Assembly: GCA_017428215.1 (NCBI GenBank)
Contig: JAFRRH010000033.1
Span: forward strand, 30,301 to 94,300
Length of the DNA stretch: 64,000 bases
Source: Selenomonadaceae bacterium
Lineage (GTDB): Bacteria > Bacillota > Negativicutes > Selenomonadales > Selenomonadaceae
Reading direction: 5' to 3'
Shown: piece after piece, positions 16,777-24,742 of the stretch
How the letters are laid out: each line of letters begins with the position of its first letter
Position numbering within the stretch: the first letter of the stretch is position 1
Program-made: the position numbers and the translations under genes
The notes under the pieces: generated by a model
What the model saw: the letters and a program-made list of their open reading frames with translations, nothing else
Databases searched by the model: none
Told to the model about the DNA's origin: nothing

Positions 16777-17883
16777 GTGGCTTATCGAGTAATTGTAGTC
16801 GAAAATAATCCAAACATGTTAGACGAGATTGTCAATACGCTAAGGCGGTCGCCAGATTTTGAAGTTGCTTCGACTTACAAGAGTGCGAACGCCGCTATTA
16901 ATCCTTCTGGCATGTTCCACCCAGATTTATTCTTGCTCAATGTAGAGGACGAGGAAACGATTGAGGATCTGCCCGATTTTGTCAAAAAATTTCCTGGAGC
17001 GTACATTTTGGGCACGATGAATCAATGGGATCCTCTTATTGCGCAAAAAGCTATGGAAGGCGGCGCGACGGGTTGCATATTAAAGCCTTTCACGGCACGG
17101 GAAGTTCTCGAATATATTCAGCTGTACTCAATTCGCGGCGAACGTAAACCTGCGCGGCTAATTTCTTTCTTTAGCCCAAAAGGTCGCGCAGGTCGTACAA
17201 CTTTAGCGGCGATACTTGCCTTGCTGATTGCTGAAAAAACCGGCGAGCGCGTTGCCTTGATTGACGCCGATTTACAATTCGGGGATTTGCCGATGTTCTT
17301 TGATATAGAGCCTAAACGCACCGTCGTTGACGCCACGCAAGATATAAAACTTTTGACGCCTGTGACGTTTGCGCCGTATTTTTATCCGATTAAAGATAAC
17401 GTCGAACTTTTGAGCAGTCCGGAGCGTCCCGAATATGCCGAACTGGTTGCGCCAGAAAGTTTAACGGAAGTCGTTATGATGGCGGGCAATGTTTTCCGCT
17501 ATGTGCTAGTTGATTTGCCGTCGGGATTTAATCCTGTAACACTTAACGTTTGCAGAATTTCTAATGTAGTTTTCGTTACGACGATGATTAACAGCGGCTT
17601 TGAAGTTAAGCACGCGAAAAAAACTATGGAAATGTTCGCTTCGCAGGACGACGGGCGGCGCAAAGTTCACGCGGTGTTTACTCGTGTCAATCCGTTCACG
17701 GAAGAAAATCGCCAGAAAATCGCTGACCAACTCGGCTATCCCGTTGACGTTATGATTCCCAACGAATACCGCATGATTTCCGTTGCAAATAGTGGACGCC
17801 TTGCACAGGGCTTGCCACGAGATACGCTTTTGATGAAATCGATTGGCGAAATGGCTGACAAAATTATTGACGGAGGCAAGTGA
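16777..17883 (+). CDS. cpaE: CpaE/TadZ pilus localisation ATPase with degenerate receiver domain
   Basis: A 368-residue protein. Residues 1-125 form a CheY-like receiver; the phospho-acceptor position reads LFLLNVED, with Asn where Asp is expected. The acidic pair is altered (VVENN), while the Lys of CILKPFTAREV remains, so it is probably a pseudo-receiver. Residues 130-368 form a ParA/MinD ATPase whose Walker A is SPKGRAGRTT, with Arg in place of the catalytic Lys. This is typical of atypical TadZ/CpaE proteins that position the pilus machine. The start is GTG after CGGAGGAGG. Confidence 0.87.
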   Translation: MAYRVIVVENNPNMLDEIVNTLRRSPDFEVASTYKSANAAINPSGMFHPDLFLLNVEDEETIEDLPDFVKKFPGAYILGTMNQWDPLIAQKAMEGGATGCILKPFTAREVLEYIQLYSIRGERKPARLISFFSPKGRAGRTTLAAILALLIAEKTGERVALIDADLQFGDLPMFFDIEPKRTVVDATQDIKLLTPVTFAPYFYPIKDNVELLSSPERPEYAELVAPESLTEVVMMAGNVFRYVLVDLPSGFNPVTLNVCRISNVVFVTTMINSGFEVKHAKKTMEMFASQDDGRRKVHAVFTRVNPFTEENRQKIADQLGYPVDVMIPNEYRMISVANSGRLAQGLPRDTLLMKSIGEMADKIIDGGK

Positions 17884-17884
17884 C

Positions 17885-18844
17885 GTGATTGTTTTTATCG
17901 CGGTAATGGGCGCGGTGACAACTTTTTTCTTTGTGCTATTCTCGGCATTGTTTTTCAGACGAAGCCAAAGCATTGACATTTTCCACCGACTGCGCCGCCA
18001 CTATGACAACAACGCAAATAAATCTAAGCAAACGGAAGATATTGTGCAACGTGCCTATAATTTTATTCAGCGGGTATCGAAACCGATTGAAGATTGGAAC
18101 CTGTCAAAGAAATTAGATTTTCTACTTAAGCAAGCAGGGATACCGCTTTTCGGCGCAGAGTTCATAATTATTACTTTGATATGTGCGATTTTTGGCGGCA
18201 TAGCGGTATATATCATAACGTTCAATATCACGTTCGCACCGCTTACCAGTTTAGGAATTATATTGCTACTTTTTCTCTGGGTAAGAATGAAAACTCAACG
18301 CCGACTCAAAGCATTTACCGAACAATTAGGCGATTGCTTAACAACGGTCGCAAATGCACTGCGGGCGGGCTACAGTTTTCAACAGGCAATGGACGTAGTA
18401 GCAAAGGAAATGGAACCTCCGATGAGTACCGAGTTTGAGCGCGTGTCAACGGATATTGCAATGGGTGTGACATTAGAGGACGCTTTGGAGCAAATGAACA
18501 AGCGCGTTGGCAGTCCCGACTATGATTTAGTTGTCACGGCGGTTTTGATTCAGCGCGAAATTGGCGGCAACCTCGCTCAAATCCTAGATACAATCAGCGA
18601 CACTATCAACGAGCGAATCCGCATGAAACGCGAAATTAAAGCATTGACGGCGCAAGGTAGATTTTCTGCGTGGGTGCTTATTGTTTTGCCGTTTGTTACT
18701 GGTGCCTTTTGTTACGTCTTCAATCACGATCAGACGATGATGCTTGTCACCGAAGAGAGCGGACGCATTGCCTTGGGCGTCGCAATCTTTATGGAATTTA
18801 TCGGCTTTATCGTCATTCGCAGAATCGTCGATATTGAAATTTGA
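17885..18844 (+). CDS. tadB: Tad pilus inner-membrane protein TadB
   Basis: A 319-residue type II secretion F-domain protein that forms the inner-membrane platform with TadC. It has an N-terminal membrane segment, two central ones (about residues 95-140), the T2SSF motif (LGDCLTTVANALRAGYSFQQAMDVVAKEM) and two C-terminal membrane helices. The start is GTG 17885, one base after the cpaE stop; the in-frame codons upstream overlap cpaE. Confidence 0.9.
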   Translation: MIVFIAVMGAVTTFFFVLFSALFFRRSQSIDIFHRLRRHYDNNANKSKQTEDIVQRAYNFIQRVSKPIEDWNLSKKLDFLLKQAGIPLFGAEFIIITLICAIFGGIAVYIITFNITFAPLTSLGIILLLFLWVRMKTQRRLKAFTEQLGDCLTTVANALRAGYSFQQAMDVVAKEMEPPMSTEFERVSTDIAMGVTLEDALEQMNKRVGSPDYDLVVTAVLIQREIGGNLAQILDTISDTINERIRMKREIKALTAQGRFSAWVLIVLPFVTGAFCYVFNHDQTMMLVTEESGRIALGVAIFMEFIGFIVIRRIVDIEI

Positions 18845-18872
18845 AAACATCATGAAAATATTATGAAACTAC

Positions 18873-18901
18873 TTGAATTTTTTAGATTAATAGTTTAAAA
18901 T
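18873..18901 (+). promoter_or_regulatory. Internal promoter for the Flp pilin
   Basis: TTGAAT (18873-18878), 17 bases, TAAAAT (18896-18901). It lies in the 136-base gap before flp. Together with the terminator after flp it would allow the pilin to be made in excess over the assembly proteins. Confidence 0.6.
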
Positions 18902-18980
18902 ACTAACACGTAAAGTTAATCGGCTTAGTCGTGACAGGGCAAGTCGTCAAAGAAGAAAATATAGTTTGGAGGAGATAATC

Positions 18981-19217
18981 ATGATCAAGTATATCGATAA
19001 GCTGATTAAAAAGCTCAAGGCTTCGGAAAAAGGGCAAGGCATGGTCGAGTACGCTCTCATCATTGCGTTCGTTGCAGGTATTGCTATCGTCGCTCTTAAC
19101 AACGGCTTGGGCACTGCAGTAAAGAATGCATTTGGTGGCGCGGCCAGTATGGTAAGTAGTGCTAGTAGTGCTGCCGTTAATACCGCTAACACCACTGGTA
19201 ACGGTGGCACCACCTAA
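18981..19217 (+). CDS. flp: Flp-family type IVb pilin
   Basis: A 78-residue prepilin, the major pilus subunit. A basic leader (MIKYIDKLIKKLKASEKG) precedes the processing motif G-QGMVEYALII (G-X4-E-Y); cleavage by a prepilin peptidase is expected after the first Gly. A hydrophobic helix (ALIIAFVAGIAIVAL) and a Gly/Ser/Ala/Thr-rich tail follow. The start is ATG 18981 after GGAGGAG. The peptidase (TadV/CpaA) is not in the window. Confidence 0.93.
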   Translation: MIKYIDKLIKKLKASEKGQGMVEYALIIAFVAGIAIVALNNGLGTAVKNAFGGAASMVSSASSAAVNTANTTGNGGTT

Positions 19218-19270
19218 GGACACGTAAAAAAACGAATAAGAAACAATTAGCTTAACAAAAAAATTTTTAT

Positions 19271-19304
19271 GAGCTTCCAGAATTAATTTTGGAGGCTCTT
19301 TTTT
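19271..19304 (+). terminator. Terminator/attenuator after flp
   Basis: A 9-bp stem with one G-T pair (19271-19279, 19290-19298) is followed by T6. It lies 17 bases before the TadE start, so downstream genes are read only by leakage. Confidence 0.85.
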
Positions 19305-19321
19305 CAGAGGAGGGCGGGATT

Positions 19322-19939
19322 ATGAGAAAGCAACACGGTCAATCAGCAGTAGAATTCGCGCTCATGGCACCGATAATCTTTATGATGATTTTCGGAATGA
19401 TTTATGGCGGGATTATGTTCATGCAATATATGCACTACAGCAACGCCGTCAGAACAGCCGCCCGTCAAATAGCCGTCATAAGAAATTCAACGGATCGCGA
19501 AAAAATGCGAGTAAGCCAAGCGAATTGGTTGAAGGATCTTTGGGAAGAAGAAATATCCGTTAAACTTTACAAGCCAGCAGTCAACATTGAAATTGTAACC
19601 AATTATAAAGATGATGGGGATTCAACAGCCGAAACTCAAACAAATGAAACTCAAGCAGGCGAAACTTCAACAGACGAAACTTCTACGGACGAAAAAACCG
19701 TTTTGAGCAAAGATGTTGTAATCGACGTGACTTTTGTAAGAGTGGGAGACATTCCCGTTATCTTAGACATGGTAGATTTCCCGCCGAAGACAATTAAGAC
19801 AATCGAATATCGTATGCGTGTTGAAGAGTCGTCGAATATAGAGACGACTACTACAACCACGACTACAACCGATACGTCAGGCGATTCAGGCGATTCAGGC
19901 GGCTTAGGGGCTGGCATAGAGTCGGGAATAGGAGGCTGA
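19322..19939 (+). CDS. tadE: TadE-like minor pseudopilin
   Basis: A 205-residue TadE-family protein that begins MRKQHGQSAVEFALMAPIIFMMIFGMIYGG, the typical short leader plus hydrophobic helix processed like pilins. The later part is acidic and rich in Thr, Glu and Gln, with repeated short TNETQAGETSTDETST units and a poly-Thr run near residue 180, probably extracellular and flexible. The start is ATG 19322 after GAGGAGGGCGGG. TadF/TadG partners are not present. Confidence 0.85.
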   Translation: MRKQHGQSAVEFALMAPIIFMMIFGMIYGGIMFMQYMHYSNAVRTAARQIAVIRNSTDREKMRVSQANWLKDLWEEEISVKLYKPAVNIEIVTNYKDDGDSTAETQTNETQAGETSTDETSTDEKTVLSKDVVIDVTFVRVGDIPVILDMVDFPPKTIKTIEYRMRVEESSNIETTTTTTTTTDTSGDSGDSGGLGAGIESGIGG

Positions 19940-19945
19940 TGACTT

Positions 19946-21439
19946 ATGCCAAGATCACTTTCATTGCTGGAGAGATTGGGCGGCAAGAAGGAAGAAAAAA
20001 AGCCCGCTCCTGAACCCTCACGCGCACCTAAGCCCGAAGCAAAACAACTGCCGCAAGTGCAACCTTCCTACACCGAAAAGCAAATGCAACAAGAACGCGA
20101 TGCCCCTGTTGAGGCATCAGCATTCGCGGGCAGACGTGCACTTACCGCCAAAAACGACGTAATGCAGGAACTGAAACTAGCCGTTCACCGCCGAATAGTT
20201 GACGAGATGACGCCTGAAGAACAGCAAATTTTAGTTCGGGGCGAAGAGGCACGCGAGCAAATAAAAAATATCATCTCCGTTTACAGCAACCGTGAAATGG
20301 CGGAAAATGCTTATCCGCTGTCACGCGGCGAACGTCTTCATTTGGTTGACGACATAAGCAACGAACTTTTGGGCTTGGGACCATTAGAACCGCTCCTTCA
20401 AAACGACACTATAACGGAAATTATGGTTAACGGACCGAAGCAAATTTTTATTGAGCAGAAGGGCAAGCTCAAATTAACCGACGTGCATTTTTATGACAAC
20501 GCGCACTTGATGAATATTATTGAACGGATTTTGACGCCGCTCGGTCGCCGCGTTGATGAATCTTCACCGTTGGTTGACGCAAGATTGGCTGACGGTTCCC
20601 GCGTCAATATAATTATTCCGCCGCTGTCTTTGGTTGGTCCAACTATCACAATCCGTAAATTTTCCAAAAAGGCTCTGTCGATTCAAGACTTGGTAAATTT
20701 CGGCACGTTAAGCGAGGACATGGCGGTTTTTCTTGACGCTTGTGTTCGGGCGCGGCTGAATATTTTGGTAAGCGGCGGCACTGGCTCCGGAAAAACTACA
20801 ACGCTAAATGTTTTGTCGTCGTTTATTCCGGCAACTGATAGAATAGTCACGATTGAGGACGCGGCGGAACTTCGACTTCAACAAACACACGTCGTAACTT
20901 TGGAAAGTCGCCCGCCGAACTTGGAAGGCAACGGAGCAATAACAATTCGCGATTTAGTTAGAAATGCTTTGCGTATGCGTCCGGATAGAATTATCGTCGG
21001 TGAGGTTCGTTCGGGCGAGGCTCTCGACATGCTTCAGGCTATGAATACCGGTCATGACGGCTCCTTGACGACTGCACACGCCAATACGCCACGCGACGTT
21101 TTGAGCCGCCTTGAAACTATGGTTTTAATGGCGGGTATGGAACTTCCCGTTCGCGCAGTTCGCACGCAAGTTTCTTCCGCGATTGATTTAATCCTGCAAC
21201 AATCCAGAATTCGCGACGGCACAAGGAAGATAACTTACATCACGGAAGTACAGGGCATGGAAGGCGACACGATTGTTTTGCAAGATTTATTCCGATATGT
21301 GCAGGAACGAATTGACGAGAAGGGCAAATCCGTCGGGCATTACGAAAGCTTAGGGCTTATGCCGAGCTTTATGGATAAGTTCCAAATGAACGGCGTCGAT
21401 TTACCCAAATCATTTTTCACGAGTGGACGGAAGAGGTGA
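19946..21439 (+). CDS. tadA: Tad pilus assembly ATPase TadA (CpaF)
   Basis: A 497-residue secretion ATPase of the CpaF/TadA type that powers pilus assembly at the inner membrane. A Pro/Lys-rich N-terminal linker (residues 1-70) leads to the conserved N-domain ([23 protein letters not shown]). The Walker A is GGTGSGKTT, the Asp box IEDAAELRL, the Walker B region [12 protein letters not shown], and the His box [14 protein letters not shown]. It starts six bases after tadE. Confidence 0.95.
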   Translation: MPRSLSLLERLGGKKEEKKPAPEPSRAPKPEAKQLPQVQPSYTEKQMQQERDAPVEASAFAGRRALTAKNDVMQELKLAVHRRIVDEMTPEEQQILVRGEEAREQIKNIISVYSNREMAENAYPLSRGERLHLVDDISNELLGLGPLEPLLQNDTITEIMVNGPKQIFIEQKGKLKLTDVHFYDNAHLMNIIERILTPLGRRVDESSPLVDARLADGSRVNIIIPPLSLVGPTITIRKFSKKALSIQDLVNFGTLSEDMAVFLDACVRARLNILVSGGTGSGKTTTLNVLSSFIPATDRIVTIEDAAELRLQQTHVVTLESRPPNLEGNGAITIRDLVRNALRMRPDRIIVGEVRSGEALDMLQAMNTGHDGSLTTAHANTPRDVLSRLETMVLMAGMELPVRAVRTQVSSAIDLILQQSRIRDGTRKITYITEVQGMEGDTIVLQDLFRYVQERIDEKGKSVGHYESLGLMPSFMDKFQMNGVDLPKSFFTSGRKR

Positions 21440-21445
21440 CCTTTA

Positions 21446-22450
21446 GTGGCTGTCCTCATTGCGCTTGTCGCCTCAATTTTTTTTTCAGTGGCATTTGCGT
21501 TCGGATTAATGTATTATAAGCAAAATCCCGAAGCACAACTGAGAAAACGTTTGCACGAAATGATTGACCAAGCAGAGGCGGAACGCGCCAAAAAACCTAA
21601 GCAAAAGAAAAATGTAGTGCCGACGATTGTCAAGCTGTTGCCGAGTGCCGCCGCGCAATTCGCCAATACGACGGAATCAAAATTGGGAAGATTTTTTCGG
21701 CGCAGAGTTCGCCCGTTTCTAAACCATTTGGAAGAACGCTTTCAAAGGTTTACTCCTAACGAAATTCGACTGCAACTAGAGGATAAAATTTTTCACGCGG
21801 GCAAAATGGGCGTTTGGAGCGTTAAACGGCTGATGACTATTTGGTGCTTAGCGATTTTTGCGGCGGCGGCACTTGCAATCATAATGATTCAGAGCATGGA
21901 ATTACATCCGCTACAGAAAATTTTTATGATTCTGCTCGGCGCGTTTGTTGGGGCGGCGGTTCCATTCGCAATATTAAATTCGGCAATCAGAAATCGGCAA
22001 AAGGCAATCCGTAAGCAACTGCCCGAATTTTTGGATATTCTCTGTGTAAGTGTTCAAGCAGGCTTGTCTTTTGACGGCGCAGTAGGTAAAATGACTAGGC
22101 GTATGCATGGTCCACTTATCAACGAATTTAAGCGTATGCAAAACGACGTAGCACTCGGTATGACGCACCAATACGCGCTAACAAATTTGGCTAAACGGTG
22201 CGATTTGGAGGAAGTTTATTTATTTACAACATCAATAATTCAGGCGGAAAAATTAGGTACGAGCATGACGCGAACACTTAAAGTTCAGGCTGACAATATG
22301 CGCGACCGGCACCGCCAACACGTCAAAGCAATGGCGTTAAAAGCTCCAGTAAAAATTATTTTCCCAATGGTTTTATTTATCTTCCCGTCAATATTTGTCG
22401 TACTACTATTCCCCGCAATGATTTCACTGATAAGAGCTTTTGGCAAATGA
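21446..22450 (+). CDS. tadC: Tad pilus inner-membrane protein TadC
   Basis: A 334-residue type II secretion F-domain protein, partner of TadB. Hydrophobic segments occur at the N-terminus (VLIALVASIFFSVAFAFGL), at about 133-175, and at the C-terminus (IIFPMVLFIFPSIFVVLLFP). The T2SSF motif reads LPEFLDILCVSVQAGLSFDGAV. The start is GTG 21446 after AGAGGTGAC, closely spaced after tadA. Confidence 0.9.
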   Translation: MAVLIALVASIFFSVAFAFGLMYYKQNPEAQLRKRLHEMIDQAEAERAKKPKQKKNVVPTIVKLLPSAAAQFANTTESKLGRFFRRRVRPFLNHLEERFQRFTPNEIRLQLEDKIFHAGKMGVWSVKRLMTIWCLAIFAAAALAIIMIQSMELHPLQKIFMILLGAFVGAAVPFAILNSAIRNRQKAIRKQLPEFLDILCVSVQAGLSFDGAVGKMTRRMHGPLINEFKRMQNDVALGMTHQYALTNLAKRCDLEEVYLFTTSIIQAEKLGTSMTRTLKVQADNMRDRHRQHVKAMALKAPVKIIFPMVLFIFPSIFVVLLFPAMISLIRAFGK

Positions 22451-22487
22451 CCGTTAAAAAGGGGAGAGGAAAGCTTCACTAAGTATT

Positions 22488-24089
22488 ATGGAAATTAGCA
22501 AGGGTATTCGAGCAAAACTTTTCATGCTGTTTATTATGATGGCGACAATTCCGTTTGTAATTCTCGTCACTGCCAGCGCGATTAACACTATCGCCGAATT
22601 GGAGGATTCTTATAAGCAAAACAGTCTGCTCAGAAATATTATCATCTCCGAACACATAAGCGACTTTATCGCCAGAAATCAAGTCGTGCTAAGATCGCTT
22701 GCCATGAGTCCGACTATAATTGAATATCTTCAGAGACCGACCGAAGAAAAGCGCGAATACGTCTTTAAAATATTGAAAGACGCGGACGAAATTTTTGACG
22801 ATAATAATCTTACGGCATTGACCGGAGCTGACGGCTGGCAAATAATACGCACGGACGGCGCAACGCTTGTAAACTTGACCAAACGTCAACACTTTCAAGA
22901 GGCAATGAAGGGCAGAAGTTACGTCTCCGATATTATTTCCAGCATGGCGACCGGCAAAATGGTTATCATAGTTGAAGTTCCCATATTCGACGCGACGGGC
23001 AAACCTATCGGAATGATTCAGCGGAACTTTGACCTTACCGCACTGCAAGATTATGTTATGACATTGGACGACAGCGAAGTTTATGTTATCGTAATGGATC
23101 GCACTGGGCGAATTATCGTTAATTCCAACGGGCGCGACGAAATTAACAACGAATACGCCATTGATAACAGCTACAAATTTATTCTGGACAGAATTTATAA
23201 CAGCACGGGCGTTATTCGCATTGACGTAAACAACGAGGACTCACTGGCGACTTATTCGCGCAACTTGGATACGGGCTGGATGATTGTCACGATTCGCCCT
23301 TACCATTACATCATGGATCAGGTTTACGATAAAGCGACTAAGGCACTTATTTTCGGAATGTTTGTGTTGCTTATCGGAACTCTCGTTGCTTATCTGTTGA
23401 CAATGCGCGTAACTAAACCGATTGTTGAGATGACAAACGTCGTTGAGGACATTGTCAGCGGCAAAACCGAAGTTGAGAGCATTGAAGTATCTGGCGACGA
23501 CGAACTTGGACAAATGGCCAAGGCTTTCAATAAAATTCGTTCGGAGCGCGACGCCTATCAACTTGAATCCGAGCTTGATAAATTGACGGAGCTTTTCAAT
23601 AAAAAGACAATGGAAAATCTCTGCAAGATGAAACTCAAGACCTTCAACGAAAACGAGAACTCGAATATCTTTATGGCGTTTTACATAATCGACCTCGACC
23701 ACTTTAAGGAAGTCAACGACCTTTTGGGACACCAATTCGGCGATAAAGTTTTGGTTGAATTTGCTAAGGGTTTGAAGAAAATTTTCCGCCCGAATGATTG
23801 CATTGGACGTTTTGGCGGCGACGAATTTGTTGTAATCGTTGACAGCCTGCCGAATATGGAAGTTGTGATTCGCAAGGCTGAACAGATTAAGCAAATCGCA
23901 TTTAATCTGGCGTTGGAAGGACGGTCGCATTTTGTCACAGCGAGTATCGGCATTGCGATTGCTCCGCAAAACGGGCGCGATTATGATAGCCTATTTGCTT
24001 CAGCGGATAAAGCAGTTTACCACGTGAAGAATAACGGCAAGAACGGTTACTATTGCGAACTCTTTGCTAACGAAGACGACGACGAATAA
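22488..24089 (+). CDS. Membrane diguanylate cyclase with Cache and HAMP domains
   Basis: A 533-residue signalling protein. It has an N-terminal membrane helix (residues 10-32) and an extracytoplasmic dCache-type sensor (about 35-285). A second membrane helix (about 288-310, ALIFGMFVLLIGTLVAYLLT) is followed by a HAMP linker and a GGDEF domain with the intact active site GRFGGDEFVVIVD. It should make cyclic di-GMP in response to an external ligand. As the last gene of the Tad operon, 37 bases after tadC, it may set pilus activity or the switch to attachment. No EAL partner is nearby. Confidence 0.9.
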   Translation: MEISKGIRAKLFMLFIMMATIPFVILVTASAINTIAELEDSYKQNSLLRNIIISEHISDFIARNQVVLRSLAMSPTIIEYLQRPTEEKREYVFKILKDADEIFDDNNLTALTGADGWQIIRTDGATLVNLTKRQHFQEAMKGRSYVSDIISSMATGKMVIIVEVPIFDATGKPIGMIQRNFDLTALQDYVMTLDDSEVYVIVMDRTGRIIVNSNGRDEINNEYAIDNSYKFILDRIYNSTGVIRIDVNNEDSLATYSRNLDTGWMIVTIRPYHYIMDQVYDKATKALIFGMFVLLIGTLVAYLLTMRVTKPIVEMTNVVEDIVSGKTEVESIEVSGDDELGQMAKAFNKIRSERDAYQLESELDKLTELFNKKTMENLCKMKLKTFNENENSNIFMAFYIIDLDHFKEVNDLLGHQFGDKVLVEFAKGLKKIFRPNDCIGRFGGDEFVVIVDSLPNMEVVIRKAEQIKQIAFNLALEGRSHFVTASIGIAIAPQNGRDYDSLFASADKAVYHVKNNGKNGYYCELFANEDDDE

Positions 24090-24094
24090 AAAAT

Positions 24095-24122
24095 GCCTCC
24101 TTTAAACGGGAGGTGTTTTTTT
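24095..24122 (+). terminator. Terminator of the Tad operon
   Basis: A GCCTCC/GGGAGGT hairpin (24095-24100, 24108-24114) followed by T8, five bases after the cyclase stop. Confidence 0.85.
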
Positions 24123-24126
24123 GTGT

Positions 24127-24160
24127 AAAAAATAAGTCCTCGACATAAAGCCGGGGACTT
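24127..24160 (-). terminator. Terminator of the HPr-like gene
   Basis: The stem AAGTCCTCG/CCGGGGACTT (24134-24142, 24152-24160) is followed on the minus strand by a T-run (A-run at 24127-24132). It converges with the Tad operon terminator. Confidence 0.75.
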
Positions 24161-24212
24161 TGTGAGTGGGTATTTTATGAGTGGGTGGGTTAAAATGTTA
24201 AGATGAATGCAT

Positions 24213-24551
24213 TCAGCTGTTAGAGTCGGTTTCGCCGCTAATAATCTTTGAAACTTCGCGGAAAGCCTCTTCGTTGCGTTCGCCTTTTATGTTAAGCACG
24301 AGACTTTTACCCGACGTGATACCGAGATTAATCAGCGAGAGAATACTTTTAGTCGTGCCGTATTTTTTACCCGACGCGATACTAATTGTGCAATCCGTAT
24401 TCTCTGCTACTTTTATGATATGCGCACTCTCTCTGAAAGCAAGTACGCCTTTGGCAACCATTATGAAGGAAACTTCCGGTTGCACTTGAGCTTTAACGAT
24501 TGGTAACACTTTATGATTTATATTTTTTGAAGATTTATGTGCATGTTTCAT
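24213..24551 (-). CDS. HPr-like phosphocarrier homologue lacking the catalytic His
   Basis: A 112-residue HPr-fold protein. The phospho-His15 region of HPr (GLHARPA) corresponds here to GVLAFRESA, giving Ala38 at the His position while Arg40 aligns with Arg17. The regulatory Ser46 region is intact (KSILSLINLGI, Ser69), and the spacing of 31 residues between the two sites is exactly that of HPr. It therefore cannot pass phosphate to PTS permeases but could be phosphorylated by HPr kinase. This resembles Bacillus Crh, a catabolite-repression cofactor, which has Gln instead. A His/Lys-rich N-terminal extension of about 20 residues is extra. The ATG at 24551 follows AAAGGAG. The gene is monocistronic. 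Confidence 0.75.
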   Translation of the reverse strand: MKHAHKSSKNINHKVLPIVKAQVQPEVSFIMVAKGVLAFRESAHIIKVAENTDCTISIASGKKYGTTKSILSLINLGITSGKSLVLNIKGERNEEAFREVSKIISGETDSNS

Positions 24552-24703
24552 TTTGAACAACTCCTTTGTAATGCTCCCTTGAATCTTGTCGCGCTTCCTT
24601 GCGTCGAGTGTATTGTAGCAGAGCTTGTAATTTAGGGCAACGAGAATTCATTATTGTTTCAGGTTTAAATCGGTCGTGTTTTACGGCGAATTGTTCCGAT
24701 TCA

Positions 24704-24742
24704 ATAAAAAATGCCCCTCGAATGGAGAGGCGATTTTTTTTT
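24704..24742. terminator. Bidirectional terminator after the NAD(P)HX repair gene
   Basis: The stem GCCCCTC/GAGAGGC with one mismatch (24713-24719, 24725-24731) is flanked by A8 and T9. The gap 24561-24703 holds the leader of the HPr-like gene; I see no further gene in it. Confidence 0.75.

Noticed and set aside
23241..23969. 242-codon minus-strand frame across the diguanylate cyclase
   Set aside because: Antisense shadow of an intact Cache-HAMP-GGDEF gene; no ribosome-binding site and no recognisable motif.
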